From Clostridium kluyveri (lineage in GTDB: Bacteria > Bacillota > Clostridia > Clostridiales > Clostridiaceae): DNA of 64,000 bases. The notes under the pieces are model-generated. The model was not told the origin of the DNA and made no database searches. It saw nothing but the letters and a program-made list of their open reading frames with translations. The translations under genes and the position numbers were made by a program. How positions within the stretch are numbered: the first letter of the stretch is position 1; each line of letters opens with the position of its first letter. The stretch lies in NCBI RefSeq assembly GCF_001902295.1, contig NZ_CP018335.1:1984001-2048000 (forward strand), in the 5' to 3' direction. This document shows, piece by piece, positions 1-9,547 of this stretch.

Positions 1-120
1 TTACCAACTATATTCTGTTTTTTGTTAATAATTTTTTTGATTGTATTTTTATTATATGGAACAATAAAACATTCTATTATTAAAGCCATAAAGGAGTTAA
101 AAGAAAAAAATATTCTGTGA
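1..120 (+). CDS. C-terminal end of a membrane protein (partial, cut by window edge)
   Basis: An open frame runs from base 1 to a TGA at 118-120. Its 39 visible residues consist of a very hydrophobic segment (about residues 4-20) followed by a basic amphipathic tail ending KELKEKNIL. This is how many FtsX-like ABC permease subunits end: last membrane helix, then a short Lys-rich cytoplasmic tail. The family cannot be proven from this fragment, so the permease idea is an inference. It is convergent with the methyltransferase gene that follows. Confidence 0.5.
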   Translation, partial: LPTIFCFLLIIFLIVFLLYGTIKHSIIKAIKELKEKNIL

Positions 121-135
121 TTTTATCCGAAAATC

Positions 136-798
136 TTATTTGATGCATCTAAAATAAACCATTGATTTTTGATTATCAATCTCAATATTAGAGTACAATG
201 AAGATAATTTTAATCTTAATTCTTCAATGGATTGAAAGGGCGGTGTAAACCAACCTTTTTTTGCCAGTAGAGAGTTGACTATGAAATCTGTGCGTTTACA
301 TTGTCCTTTAATATAAAAACACCCGCAAAAGATACCACCTTTTTTTAGAACACGTGTTGTCTCTAAAAATGCTTTTTCTTTATCAGGGAAAGCGTGGAAT
401 CCATTCATGGAAAGTATAATATCAAATGTTTCATTATTGAATTCTAGATTTCCCACATCACCTTGCATATAATTAATATTTTTAAGTTTACTATGGGAAA
501 ATCTTTTTTGGGCCTGAAGCAGCATATCCTCTGAATAATCTACACAGGTTATTTGGGCATTTGGTAACATGCTGTATTTATTTAATGTGAATACCCCAGT
601 GCCAACTGGTACATCAAGCAATTTTCCGGCAAAATCATCTGGAATTATTTTTAAGACCTTATTAGCGATTTCTATATCATTTATACCACCCCAAAAAAAC
701 CATATATACAGTTTAGACCACCATTTTGTTTGAGTTAGTGTATCATCATAAATGTTTTTCGAAATCGCATATGCTTTTTTAATTTTGCTTTCATTCAT
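136..798 (-). CDS. Class I SAM-dependent methyltransferase
   Basis: A soluble protein of 220 aa with the Rossmann methyltransferase fold. Motif I is LLDVPVGTGVF (about residues 60-70), followed by an acidic loop (CVDYSEDML), a GDV motif and a post-motif FDIILSMNGFHAF typical of the UbiE/Methyltransf_11 group. The start is taken at 798 because GGGGTGAAAAC lies just upstream; the longer open frame to 840 has no ribosome site. The substrate is unknown. The AFPDKEKAFLETTRVLKKGG stretch is the usual small-molecule methyltransferase signature. The gene stands alone, convergent with the upstream fragment and divergent from miaB. Confidence 0.75.
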   Translation of the reverse strand: MNESKIKKAYAISKNIYDDTLTQTKWWSKLYIWFFWGGINDIEIANKVLKIIPDDFAGKLLDVPVGTGVFTLNKYSMLPNAQITCVDYSEDMLLQAQKRFSHSKLKNINYMQGDVGNLEFNNETFDIILSMNGFHAFPDKEKAFLETTRVLKKGGIFCGCFYIKGQCKRTDFIVNSLLAKKGWFTPPFQSIEELRLKLSSLYSNIEIDNQKSMVYFRCIK

Positions 799-928
799 GT
801 TTTCACCCCACTGTAATGCAAATTTCACAACTACCTTCAATGATTATTATATCAATAATAGCAGATTTTTATAGATAGATAAAGGCATACCATATTTTTA
901 AAAATAAACATAATCTTAGTTCAGTATG

Positions 929-958
929 TTTATTTTTTATTGATTATTGTGTTATAAT
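929..958 (+). promoter_or_regulatory. Candidate sigma-A promoter of miaB-mutSL
   Basis: A consensus -10 box TATAAT lies at 953-958 with a weak -35 TTTATT at 929-934 (18-bp spacer). It is about 35 bp upstream of the miaB start and is the only good promoter seen in the divergent methyltransferase/miaB gap. Confidence 0.5.
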
Positions 959-993
959 ACAGTGTGAATTTAATGCCATTGGAGGTAACATGA

Positions 994-2328
994 ATGGAAG
1001 ATAAATTTAGAAATAAAAGTTTCTTTATTTCTACATATGGATGCCAGATGAATGAAGAGGATTCAGAAAAATTATCTGGAATACTAAAAAAGATGGGATA
1101 TAAAAGAGCAGAAAATAAATTTTCCGCGGACTTGATCATATTTAATACCTGTTGTGTAAGAGAAAATGCAGAACTTAAGGTATATGGAAATTTGGGAGCT
1201 TTAAAAAAATTTAAAAAGCAAAGGCCTGAACTTATAATAGCCTTATGTGGTTGTATGATGCAGCAAAAAGGTATGGCAGAAAAAATAATAAAAAAATTTC
1301 CCTTTGTGGATATAATATTTGGAACTCATAATGCATATAAGTTTCCAGAGTATTTAAATAGGGTAAACCAGCAGAATATATCCGTAATAGAAATACAAGA
1401 TAAAGAAGATGGAATTGTAGAGGGAGTTCCAATAGATAGAGAAAGCAGTGTAAAAGCTTTTGTAACTATAATGTATGGCTGTAATAATTTCTGTGCGTAC
1501 TGTATAGTACCTTATGTAAGGGGACGTGAGAGAAGCAGAAAACCAGGGGATATTGAGAATGAAATAAAAGAACTGGTTTCAAAGGGATATAAGGAAGTTA
1601 CGCTGCTGGGCCAAAATGTAAATTCTTATGGAAAAAATCTAAATCCAAGGGTAAATTTCAGTGAACTTTTAAGGAGAATTAATAATGTAGATGGAATTAA
1701 AAGAATTAGATTTATGACCTCCCATCCTAAAGATCTAACGGATGATGTAATAGATGTAATATCGGAATGTGATAAAATATGTGAACACATACATCTACCT
1801 GTACAATCAGGTTCTACCTGTATACTTAAGAAAATGAATAGAAATTATTCTAAGGAACAGTACTTGGCTCTTGTAAGTAAAATAAAACACAAAATTCCAC
1901 ATGCATCTATAACTACAGATATAATTGTGGGTTTTCCCGGTGAAACAGAAGAAGATTTTGAAGAGACATTAAAACTGGCAGAAGAAGTGGAATTTGATTC
2001 TGCATTTACATTTATATATTCCAAAAGAGAAGGTACTCCTGCCTATAAAATAGAGGAGCAAATTTCTGATGATGTAAAACATGAGAGATTTAACAGGCTT
2101 GTAGAGGTAATAAATAAATCTGCTGCTAAAAAAAATAAAGTCTATGAAGGAAGAATAGAAGAAGTATTGGTAGAAGGCCCTAGTAAAAATGACAGTACAA
2201 AACTTATGGGAAGGACCAGAACTGGAAAGTTAGTTAATTTTCAAGGAGACAAAGCTTTTATAGGTGAATTGGTAAAGGTTGAAATAACTAAAGCAACTTC
2301 TTTTTCCCTTTTAGGTAGACAGATATGA
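994..2328 (+). CDS. miaB: tRNA-2-methylthio-N6-dimethylallyladenosine synthase MiaB
   Basis: A radical-SAM methylthiotransferase that adds a methylthio group to i6A37 of tRNAs reading UNN codons. The N-terminal UPF0004 domain has cluster cysteines C17, C53 and C87 (YGCQMNEED, NTCC, LCGCM). The radical SAM domain has the CxxxCxxC motif at C163/C167/C170, and a TRAM domain forms the last 65 residues. Length (444 aa) is normal. The start at 994 follows GGAGGTAACATGA; an ATG four bases earlier hits a stop at once. It is first in a plus-strand run with mutS, mutL and miaA. miaA makes the i6A substrate for MiaB, so both tRNA-37 enzymes share the locus. Confidence 0.96.
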   Translation: MEDKFRNKSFFISTYGCQMNEEDSEKLSGILKKMGYKRAENKFSADLIIFNTCCVRENAELKVYGNLGALKKFKKQRPELIIALCGCMMQQKGMAEKIIKKFPFVDIIFGTHNAYKFPEYLNRVNQQNISVIEIQDKEDGIVEGVPIDRESSVKAFVTIMYGCNNFCAYCIVPYVRGRERSRKPGDIENEIKELVSKGYKEVTLLGQNVNSYGKNLNPRVNFSELLRRINNVDGIKRIRFMTSHPKDLTDDVIDVISECDKICEHIHLPVQSGSTCILKKMNRNYSKEQYLALVSKIKHKIPHASITTDIIVGFPGETEEDFEETLKLAEEVEFDSAFTFIYSKREGTPAYKIEEQISDDVKHERFNRLVEVINKSAAKKNKVYEGRIEEVLVEGPSKNDSTKLMGRTRTGKLVNFQGDKAFIGELVKVEITKATSFSLLGRQI

Positions 2329-2346
2329 TGGAAAGGAGGAAATAAG

Positions 2347-4959
2347 GTGGGATTGACTCCAATGATGAAGCAGTATATGGAAATAAAAGAAAATTATAAA
2401 GATTGTATACTGTTTTTTAGGTTAGGCGATTTTTACGAGATGTTTTTCGACGATGCAAAAATAGCTGCTGCGGAACTGGAATTGGTACTTACAGCAAGAG
2501 AATGTGGACTTAAAGAAAAAGCGCCCATGTGCGGAATACCCTATCATGCTGCAAAGTCATATATAGGCAGGATGGTGAATAAAGGATATAAGATAGCCAT
2601 ATGTGAACAACTGGAGGATCCTGCACAGTCTAAGGGTATTGTAAAGAGGGGAATTATTAAAGTTATAACTCCCGGGACTTATATGGATACCTACTTTTTA
2701 GATGAAAATGAAAATAATTATATAATGTGTTTGTACATAAACAATAAAGGTACTAATTGTGCACTATGTTTTGCAGATATATCCACAGGAGAATTTAATT
2801 GTACAGACACTCCTTTTAATTTATCCGTAATTTTAGATGAAATATGCAAGTTTAACCCAAGGGAAATGATAATTCAGGAGAATATAGATTCCAATATACT
2901 TCAGGGCATAGTGGAAGTTTTTAATGAAACTTTTAGCAGGGTAGATGAATGTTACTTCCAAAGGGGAGAAGAAGTATTAGGGGAACAGTTTAAGGATTTA
3001 AGTTTAAGGGAATATACACCTGAAGTTATAAAATGCTGTGGTGCTTTAATTAAGTATATACAACATACCCAAAAGACCAATCTTTCTCATATAAATAAAT
3101 TTCAATATTATAATATAGTAGATTATTTAACTATAGACATAAATTCCAGAAGAAATCTAGAAATTGTGGAAAGTCTCAGGGAAAGCAAGAAAAAGGGTTC
3201 CCTACTTGGAGTTATAGATAAGACTAATACTTCCATGGGGGGAAGACAGCTTAGAAAGTGGATAGAGCAGCCTCTCATAGATAGGAATAAAATAATAGAG
3301 AGATTGGACTCAGTGGAGGAAATTTTAAATAATGTATGTTATCATGAAGACTTAAAGGAAGCTTTAAAGAATATATATGATATTGAAAGATTAGCAGGAA
3401 AAATATCCTCTAAAAGTGTAAATGCAAAAGAATTGAATTCTTTAAAAAGCTCCATAGAAAAGATACCTGATATAAAGGCCATATTGTCTAATTTTGAAAC
3501 AAGTTTATTAAAGAATATGTATAAAAATTTAGATGAGTTAAGAGATATTTATATGTTATTGGATAAGGCTATACTAGATAACCCCTCTGTTTCTCTTAAA
3601 GAAGGAAATCTGATAAAAGAAGGGTATGATAGCGAAATAGATAGGTTAAAGGAGGCAAAAGTTAAAGGTAAAGACTGGATAGCATCTCTTGAGACCAGTG
3701 AAAGAGAACTTACTAAAATAAAATCCTTAAAGATAGGATATAATAAAGTATTTGGATATTATATTGAGGTAACTAAAAGCAATTTAAATCTGGTGCCGGA
3801 ACACAGATACATAAGAAAGCAGACTCTATCAAATGCAGAAAGGTACATAACCCCAGAGTTAAAAGAAATGGAAGATAAAATTTTAGGTGCAGAGGAAAAA
3901 TTGATATATTTAGAATATAATGCTTTTGCAGAAGTAAGGGATAAAGTAGAAAAAGAAGTTAGCAGAATGCAGAATTCAGCTAGAATAATTTCAGAGGTGG
4001 ATTGTTTAGCTTCTCTTGCAAGAGCTGCCCTTGAAAATAATTACTGCAAACCTGAAATAACTCTTTCAGACAGAGTGTTTATAGAGGAAGGAAGACATCC
4101 TGTAGTGGAGAATATGCTTTCTACAGGAGAATTTGTATCCAATGATACAGATATTGACACGGGAGAAAATCAACTTCTTTTGATAACGGGACCCAATATG
4201 GCAGGAAAATCCACTTATATGCGTCAGGTGGCCTTGATTACCATCATGGCTCAAATAGGCAGTTTTGTACCTGCTAAAAGTGCTTCTATATCTATATGTG
4301 ATAAGATATTTACAAGAATAGGTGCCTCTGATGATCTGGCCTCTGGAAAGAGTACTTTCATGGTTGAGATGTGGGAGGTCTCAAATATTCTTAAAAATGC
4401 CACTAATAAGAGTTTAATATTATTAGACGAAGTGGGTAGAGGAACAAGTACCTATGATGGATTAAGTATAGCCTGGTCTGTAATAGAATATATATGCAGG
4501 GAAAGTAAGCTTAGATGTAAGACTTTATTTGCAACTCATTATCATGAACTTACTAAATTGGAAGGTAAAATAAAAGGGGTAAAAAATTATTGTGTATCTG
4601 TTAAAGAAGTGGAAAACAACATAGTTTTTTTAAGAAAGATTATAAGAGGAGGGGCAGATCAGTCCTATGGTATTGAAGTAGCAAAACTGGCGGGCCTTCC
4701 AGAGGAAGTTCTAAAGAGAGCACGGGAAATACTAAATAGTCTTGAAACTGAAAAGACAAAAGAAAGTATGGAAGGAACCAATCTGCCAAAGAAAAAGAAA
4801 GAAGAAAAGACTTCCAGCCAGGGAGAGCAGTTAAAATTTCTAGATATAGAAAAAGAAAATTTAATCAATGAAATTGGGGATATAGATATATTAAATATGA
4901 CCCCTATGGAAGGGTTTAACAAACTTTATGATATAATAAAGAAAGTTAAGTCTATTTGA
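2347..4959 (+). CDS. mutS: DNA mismatch repair protein MutS
   Basis: Mismatch sensor ATPase of 870 aa. The N-terminal domain contains the mismatch-wedging Phe-x-Glu (GDFYEMF, F29/E31). The C-terminal ATPase has Walker A GPNMAGKST (about residue 615), Walker B LILLDEVGRGTSTYDG (about 693) and the ATHYHEL His loop. Length fits the MutS1 family. The start is GTG at 2347 with a strong GAAAGGAGG, 18 bp after the miaB stop, so it is probably co-transcribed. MutS recruits the MutL encoded next to it. Confidence 0.97.
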   Translation: MGLTPMMKQYMEIKENYKDCILFFRLGDFYEMFFDDAKIAAAELELVLTARECGLKEKAPMCGIPYHAAKSYIGRMVNKGYKIAICEQLEDPAQSKGIVKRGIIKVITPGTYMDTYFLDENENNYIMCLYINNKGTNCALCFADISTGEFNCTDTPFNLSVILDEICKFNPREMIIQENIDSNILQGIVEVFNETFSRVDECYFQRGEEVLGEQFKDLSLREYTPEVIKCCGALIKYIQHTQKTNLSHINKFQYYNIVDYLTIDINSRRNLEIVESLRESKKKGSLLGVIDKTNTSMGGRQLRKWIEQPLIDRNKIIERLDSVEEILNNVCYHEDLKEALKNIYDIERLAGKISSKSVNAKELNSLKSSIEKIPDIKAILSNFETSLLKNMYKNLDELRDIYMLLDKAILDNPSVSLKEGNLIKEGYDSEIDRLKEAKVKGKDWIASLETSERELTKIKSLKIGYNKVFGYYIEVTKSNLNLVPEHRYIRKQTLSNAERYITPELKEMEDKILGAEEKLIYLEYNAFAEVRDKVEKEVSRMQNSARIISEVDCLASLARAALENNYCKPEITLSDRVFIEEGRHPVVENMLSTGEFVSNDTDIDTGENQLLLITGPNMAGKSTYMRQVALITIMAQIGSFVPAKSASISICDKIFTRIGASDDLASGKSTFMVEMWEVSNILKNATNKSLILLDEVGRGTSTYDGLSIAWSVIEYICRESKLRCKTLFATHYHELTKLEGKIKGVKNYCVSVKEVENNIVFLRKIIRGGADQSYGIEVAKLAGLPEEVLKRAREILNSLETEKTKESMEGTNLPKKKKEEKTSSQGEQLKFLDIEKENLINEIGDIDILNMTPMEGFNKLYDIIKKVKSI

Positions 4960-4999
4960 TAATGAGAAAGTATTTTTTAAAATAAAGGATTGATTTATA

Positions 5000-6829
5000 A
5001 TGAAGAGAATAAATCTTTTGGATATGGATACTTCTAATAAAATTGCTGCAGGAGAGGTAGTTGAAGGACCTTCTTCTGTGGTAAAGGAGCTTCTGGAAAA
5101 CAGTATAGATTCAGGAGCTAAAAATATTACTATAGAAATAGAAGATGGGGGACAAAAATCTATAAGGATAATAGATGATGGTGTGGGAATACACCCGGAG
5201 GATGTAGAAAAGGCCTTTATGCCTCATGCTACCAGCAAAATAAGTACTTTAGAGGATTTAAACAAGATATACACCATGGGATTCAGAGGGGAAGCTTTAT
5301 CTAGCATAGCTGCTGTATCTCATGTAATCCTTAGAAGTAAGGTAAAAGATGAGTTTAACTATGGAAGGGAAATTTCCATAAGTGGAGGGGTCTTAAATTA
5401 CATACAGGATACAGGATGCAATATAGGAACTACGGTTTTAGTAAAAGACCTTTTTTTCAATGTACCTGCAAGAAAAAAATTTTTAAAGTCTTCAGGAAGG
5501 GAAGGAGCTCTTATTTCTGATATAATAAACAGGCTTTCTTTAGCTAACCCTAATATAGTATTTAAGTTTTTCAGAGATGGAAAAAAATCTTTAGTTACCT
5601 ATGGAAGTGGAGAGCTAATGGATGTTATAAGATGCATATACGGCAAAAATATATATGAAAATATAATACCTATAGAGAATCACAGCGATATAGTTTCAAT
5701 TTATGGATATATAGGCAATTCAGAAGTAAGCAGGGGAAGCAGAAATAATCAAAGTATATTTGTAAATAAAAGATACGTCAAGGATAAATCTATAACTGCA
5801 GCAGTAGAAAAAGCTTTTAAATCATTTTTAACTGTAAATAAGTTTCCTTTTTTTGTGCTGTTTCTAGAGCTATTTCCTGAATTTGTAGATATAAATGTTC
5901 ATCCTGCAAAGTGGGAAATAAAGTTTAGTGATTCAAGAATGATATTTAAATTTGTATTTGATACAATTCATCAGGCTCTTAGAGAAAGCTTGAAAGATTC
6001 TTTTAAAATAGATATAATAGAAGATAAAATTCTAGAGAAAGAAGAAGAATCTGTACAGACAAATAAGATTCAAATTCCTATTGATTTAAGGCCTCCAATT
6101 TATGAAAGTTATATAAAAGAGGAATATGGTAATAATGAGAAACAGGAAGATAATATTTCTTTTGAATATGGAAATACTTTAGAGGGAGGTAACACTGCAG
6201 AAGAAAATATAAGGTTAAATGATTCTTCAAAAGAGAGTAAGATTTCCAAGCTCCCTCCCTTTAAAATGATTGGTCAGTTTAACAATACATATATAATAGC
6301 AGAGGCAGCTTCTAATCTATATATTATAGATCAGCATGCAGCCCATGAAAAAATTCTCTTTGAAAAATATAAGAGCAATATAGAAAAGGAAGAAGTAATA
6401 AGTCAGATATTGATTACCCCTGTAGTTATGGAACTTACTAATGACGATTATGCATGCTACGTGGAAAATAAAGATGTATTTAAAAAGGCAGGATTTGATA
6501 TAGAATTATTTGGAAATAATACTATAAATGTGAGAGAAGTACCTGTAATACTGGGAAAACCAGATATTAAAAATTTGTTTATAGACATTATAGATAACTT
6601 AAAAAATATGGGTTCTGGAGATACTGTCGAGGTAAAGTATCTTTCCATAGCTACTCTTGCTTGCAGGGCTGCCATAAAGGCAAAACGCAATCTGTCACAA
6701 GTGGAGATGGAGCATCTGCTTCATGAATTAGGATTTTTAGAAGACCCTTTTACCTGTCCTCATGGAAGGCCTACCATAGTGAAATTTACATTAAATGACT
6801 TAGAGAAAAAATTTAAGAGGATACAGTAG
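5000..6829 (+). CDS. mutL: DNA mismatch repair endonuclease MutL
   Basis: A GHKL ATPase of 609 aa that couples MutS mismatch recognition to strand incision. ATP-binding motifs are ELLENSIDSGA, DDGVGI and GFRGEALSSI in the first 110 residues. The C-terminal domain has DQHAAHEKILFE (about residue 445), matching the metal-binding DQHA(x)2E(x)4E endonuclease motif, plus ACRAAIKA and CPHGRP. It is therefore a nicking MutL, as expected in bacteria without MutH. A variable acidic linker covers about residues 340-420. It sits 40 bp after mutS and 13 bp before miaA in the same operon. Confidence 0.96.
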   Translation: MKRINLLDMDTSNKIAAGEVVEGPSSVVKELLENSIDSGAKNITIEIEDGGQKSIRIIDDGVGIHPEDVEKAFMPHATSKISTLEDLNKIYTMGFRGEALSSIAAVSHVILRSKVKDEFNYGREISISGGVLNYIQDTGCNIGTTVLVKDLFFNVPARKKFLKSSGREGALISDIINRLSLANPNIVFKFFRDGKKSLVTYGSGELMDVIRCIYGKNIYENIIPIENHSDIVSIYGYIGNSEVSRGSRNNQSIFVNKRYVKDKSITAAVEKAFKSFLTVNKFPFFVLFLELFPEFVDINVHPAKWEIKFSDSRMIFKFVFDTIHQALRESLKDSFKIDIIEDKILEKEEESVQTNKIQIPIDLRPPIYESYIKEEYGNNEKQEDNISFEYGNTLEGGNTAEENIRLNDSSKESKISKLPPFKMIGQFNNTYIIAEAASNLYIIDQHAAHEKILFEKYKSNIEKEEVISQILITPVVMELTNDDYACYVENKDVFKKAGFDIELFGNNTINVREVPVILGKPDIKNLFIDIIDNLKNMGSGDTVEVKYLSIATLACRAAIKAKRNLSQVEMEHLLHELGFLEDPFTCPHGRPTIVKFTLNDLEKKFKRIQ

Positions 6830-6842
6830 GGGGAGTAAATAC

Positions 6843-7772
6843 ATGAAGAAACTTTTTATACTGGCAGGGCCTACTGCAGTGGGAAAAACAGATATTTCAA
6901 TAGAAGTGGCAAAAAAAATAGATGGAGAAATAATATCTGCAGATTCCATGCAGATATACAAGTATATGAATATAGGTTCTGCCAAAATTGCAAAAGGTGA
7001 AATGCAGGAAATTCCCCATTATTTAATAGATATTATTGATCCAAAAGAGAATTTTAATGTATCAAGGTATAAGAATTTGGCTGAAAAAACCATAGAAGAT
7101 ATATATAGTAGAAATAAATTTCCCATGTTAGTAGGGGGAACAGGGCTTTATATAAACTCTCTTATTTGCAATTATGGTTTTACAGATGCAAAAGTGGATG
7201 TAAATTATAGAAATTATCTGGAGAATTTAGCAAAAGTGCAGGGAAGGGAATATGTTCACTCTCTTTTAAAGGACATAGATGCTGTTTCCTATGAAAGGTT
7301 GTATCCAAATGATTTAAAAAGGGTTGTAAGAGCACTTGAAGTACATAAACTTACAGGAAAGACTATAGGTGAGTTTAATAGTAAAGATAGTTTATATGAT
7401 ATACCTTATAAAATATATTACTTTGTGCTTAATATGGATAGAGTTAAATTGTATGAGAGAATAAACAAAAGAGTGGATTTAATGATAGAAAAGGGCCTTA
7501 TAGATGAAGTTAAAAATTTAAAATCCATGGGATATACTAAAGATATGCAATCTATGAAAGGCATAGGATATAAAGAATTAATCAGGTATTTAGAAGGGGA
7601 CATATCCTTAGATGAAGCTGTATACCTAATTAAGAAGGGAAGCAGAAATTATGCAAAAAGGCAGTTAACCTGGTTTAGAAAAGATGAGAGAGTTATTTGG
7701 GTAAATAAAGATGAATTTACCTCAAATAAAGAAATAGTGAATTACATAATTAATACATTAGTAACTTGTTAA
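6843..7772 (+). CDS. miaA: tRNA dimethylallyltransferase MiaA
   Basis: Transfers the dimethylallyl group to A37 of tRNA, the step before MiaB. The P-loop GPTAVGKTDIS is at residues 9-19, followed by the DSMQIYKYM substrate motif, the GGTGLYI motif and the C-terminal KGSRNYAKRQLTWFR RNA-binding segment. 309 aa is the normal length. An RBS (GGGGGAGTAAATAC) precedes the ATG. Followed by a palindromic terminator, so it probably ends the mismatch-repair/tRNA-modification operon, with hfq on a separate transcript or by read-through. Confidence 0.96.
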   Translation: MKKLFILAGPTAVGKTDISIEVAKKIDGEIISADSMQIYKYMNIGSAKIAKGEMQEIPHYLIDIIDPKENFNVSRYKNLAEKTIEDIYSRNKFPMLVGGTGLYINSLICNYGFTDAKVDVNYRNYLENLAKVQGREYVHSLLKDIDAVSYERLYPNDLKRVVRALEVHKLTGKTIGEFNSKDSLYDIPYKIYYFVLNMDRVKLYERINKRVDLMIEKGLIDEVKNLKSMGYTKDMQSMKGIGYKELIRYLEGDISLDEAVYLIKKGSRNYAKRQLTWFRKDERVIWVNKDEFTSNKEIVNYIINTLVTC

Positions 7773-7783
7773 AATGTTAAATA

Positions 7784-7817
7784 TTGATATAATATATATT
7801 ATATCAAACATTTTTTT
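7784..7817 (+). terminator. Terminator after miaA
   Basis: A perfect 24-bp AT-only palindrome at 7784-7807 (half-site TTGATATAATAT) is followed by a run of seven T at 7811-7817. The T run on the plus strand supports rho-independent termination of miaA rather than an operator. Confidence 0.6.
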
Positions 7818-7897
7818 CTAAAATAAAAAGTAAGTACCAATAATTTTGTTATAAAACTAAAAATTGCTACAAATAAAGATTACGGAGGGAGAAAACT

Positions 7898-8146
7898 ATG
7901 AGTAAACCAGCAAATAATTTACAGGACATATTCTTAAATGGTGCTAGAAAAAACAGGATCCCGGTTATTGTATACTTAACTAATGGTTTTCAGATTAGAG
8001 GAATTGTAAAAGGTTTTGATAATTTTACGGTTATATTAGAGTGTGATGGAAAACAAATGATGGTATATAAACATGCACTTTCTACTATTACACCATCAAA
8101 GGCAATTCTGTTTAATACTCCTGCAGCAACAGATGACAGGTCATAA
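7898..8146 (+). CDS. hfq: RNA chaperone Hfq
   Basis: A Sm-like protein of 82 aa that forms a hexamer and mediates sRNA-mRNA contacts. The Sm1 region covers about residues 10-50 (QDIFLNGARKNRIPV, NGFQIRG), and the Sm2 signature is YKHALSTI (usual form YKHAISTI). The RBS is GGAGGGAGAAAACT. The miaA-hfq order is widely conserved in bacteria. The very short C-terminal tail is typical of Gram-positive Hfq. Confidence 0.96.
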   Translation: MSKPANNLQDIFLNGARKNRIPVIVYLTNGFQIRGIVKGFDNFTVILECDGKQMMVYKHALSTITPSKAILFNTPAATDDRS

Positions 8147-8162
8147 ACTTATTTTAAAAATT

Positions 8163-8210
8163 TGCACATAGAAAAGGAATAGGCAATTTCCTATTCCTTT
8201 TCTATGTGCA
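8163..8210 (+). terminator. 21-bp hairpin terminator after hfq
   Basis: A perfect 21-bp stem with a CAATTT loop lies 17 bp after the hfq stop, with AAAAGG/CCTTTT tracts inside the stem. No long T run follows, but the stem ends only 10 bp before the Shine-Dalgarno of the next gene, so it could also affect that gene's translation or transcript stability. Confidence 0.65.
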
Positions 8211-8234
8211 GGTAATACTTAGGAGGTAATAATT

Positions 8235-9515
8235 TTGTTAAATATAACAAAAGAAAAACTTAAAAATATATACAAAATAAAGGATAAAGTAATTTCTCTA
8301 TATGAGAAGTCATTAGAAGATGTTAAAGATGAGTTCATATATTATGATGAAGTAAGGGAATATAATCAATTAAAAGTTTTGAATGCTCTTCAGGAAGAGG
8401 GGATAAGTGAATCTCATTTTACCAATTCTTCTGGCTATGGTTATGGGGATATAGGAAGGGACTCTTTAGATAGAGTATATGCCAGAGTATTTAATTCAGA
8501 AAGTGCACTTGTAAGACCTCATTTTGTAAATGGAACTCATGCACTATGCTGTGCTCTCTTTGGCAATTTACGTCCGGGAGATACCATGTTATCTGTTTGC
8601 GGAACTCCCTACGATACGCTGCATAATTTAATAGGTACATGCAGTGACAAAAAAGTAGGTTCACTTAAGGAATATGGTATAAATTATCATCAGATAGATT
8701 TAACTCTGGATAATAAAATAGATTTTAAAAGTATAGAGAAATATCTAATAAAAAATGATAAAGTAAAAATAGTACATATACAGAGATCAACAGGTTATGG
8801 CTGGAGAAAATCATTTTCCATATCAGAAATAAAGGAGATAATAGATTTTGTGAAAAAAATTCATCAGGAGTTAATATGCTTTGTGGATAATTGTTATGGA
8901 GAATTTATAGATATAATGGAACCTACAGATATAGGAGCGGATTTAGTGGCAGGATCCCTTATAAAGAATATAGGAGGAGGAATAGCACCTACCGGAGGAT
9001 ATATAGCGGGAAAGGAAGAGTATGTAACACAGGCTTCCTATAGGCTCACAGTACCAGGTATAGGAGGAGAATGTGGTTCAACTTTTGGAGTAATGAGATC
9101 CTTATATCAAGGATTGTTTCTAGCACCGCATATTTCTATAGAAGCAGTAAAAGGTGCCGTTTTTTGTGCTAGAATTATGGAACTTGCAGAATTTGAAGTT
9201 CTACCTAAATACAATGATAAAAGAAGTGACATAATACAGTGTATTAAATTTAATGATAAGATAAAATTAATACACTTTTGTAGGGCCATTCAGAAAGCAT
9301 CTCCTGTAGATTCTTCTGCACAATGTGAACCCTGGGATATGCCGGGATATTCAGATCAGGTTATAATGGCTGCAGGAGCATTTATACAGGGTTCTTCCAT
9401 TGAGTTATCTGCAGATGCTCCTATACGAGAACCCTATATAGCTTATTTGCAGGGGGGGCTTACTTTTGATCATGCTAAAATAGGAATACTTATGGCTTTA
9501 TCCAGTATAATCTGA
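8235..9515 (+). CDS. PLP-dependent methionine gamma-lyase-like protein (aluminium resistance family, YnbB-like)
   Basis: A fold-type I PLP enzyme of 426 aa in the 'aluminium resistance protein / methionine gamma-lyase' family that often lies beside hfq and miaA in Firmicutes. Visible features are the N-terminal SSGYGYGDIGRDSLDRVYA stretch, a PHFVNGTHAL cofactor region, CFVDNCYGEF with the PLP-contacting Asp, and AGSLIKNIGGG with the Schiff-base Lys (about residue 242). The start is TTG at 8235 with AGGAGG 9 bp upstream. The physiological substrate is not established for this family; C-S lyase activity is inferred from homology to cystathionine lyases. Confidence 0.85.
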   Translation: MLNITKEKLKNIYKIKDKVISLYEKSLEDVKDEFIYYDEVREYNQLKVLNALQEEGISESHFTNSSGYGYGDIGRDSLDRVYARVFNSESALVRPHFVNGTHALCCALFGNLRPGDTMLSVCGTPYDTLHNLIGTCSDKKVGSLKEYGINYHQIDLTLDNKIDFKSIEKYLIKNDKVKIVHIQRSTGYGWRKSFSISEIKEIIDFVKKIHQELICFVDNCYGEFIDIMEPTDIGADLVAGSLIKNIGGGIAPTGGYIAGKEEYVTQASYRLTVPGIGGECGSTFGVMRSLYQGLFLAPHISIEAVKGAVFCARIMELAEFEVLPKYNDKRSDIIQCIKFNDKIKLIHFCRAIQKASPVDSSAQCEPWDMPGYSDQVIMAAGAFIQGSSIELSADAPIREPYIAYLQGGLTFDHAKIGILMALSSII

Positions 9516-9547
9516 CAAAGTAATTATTCATCAGGGTTAGGCTGATT

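Noticed and set aside
7784..7807. Palindrome after miaA as a regulator binding site
   Set aside because: A T7 run follows at once, so a terminator explains it better.
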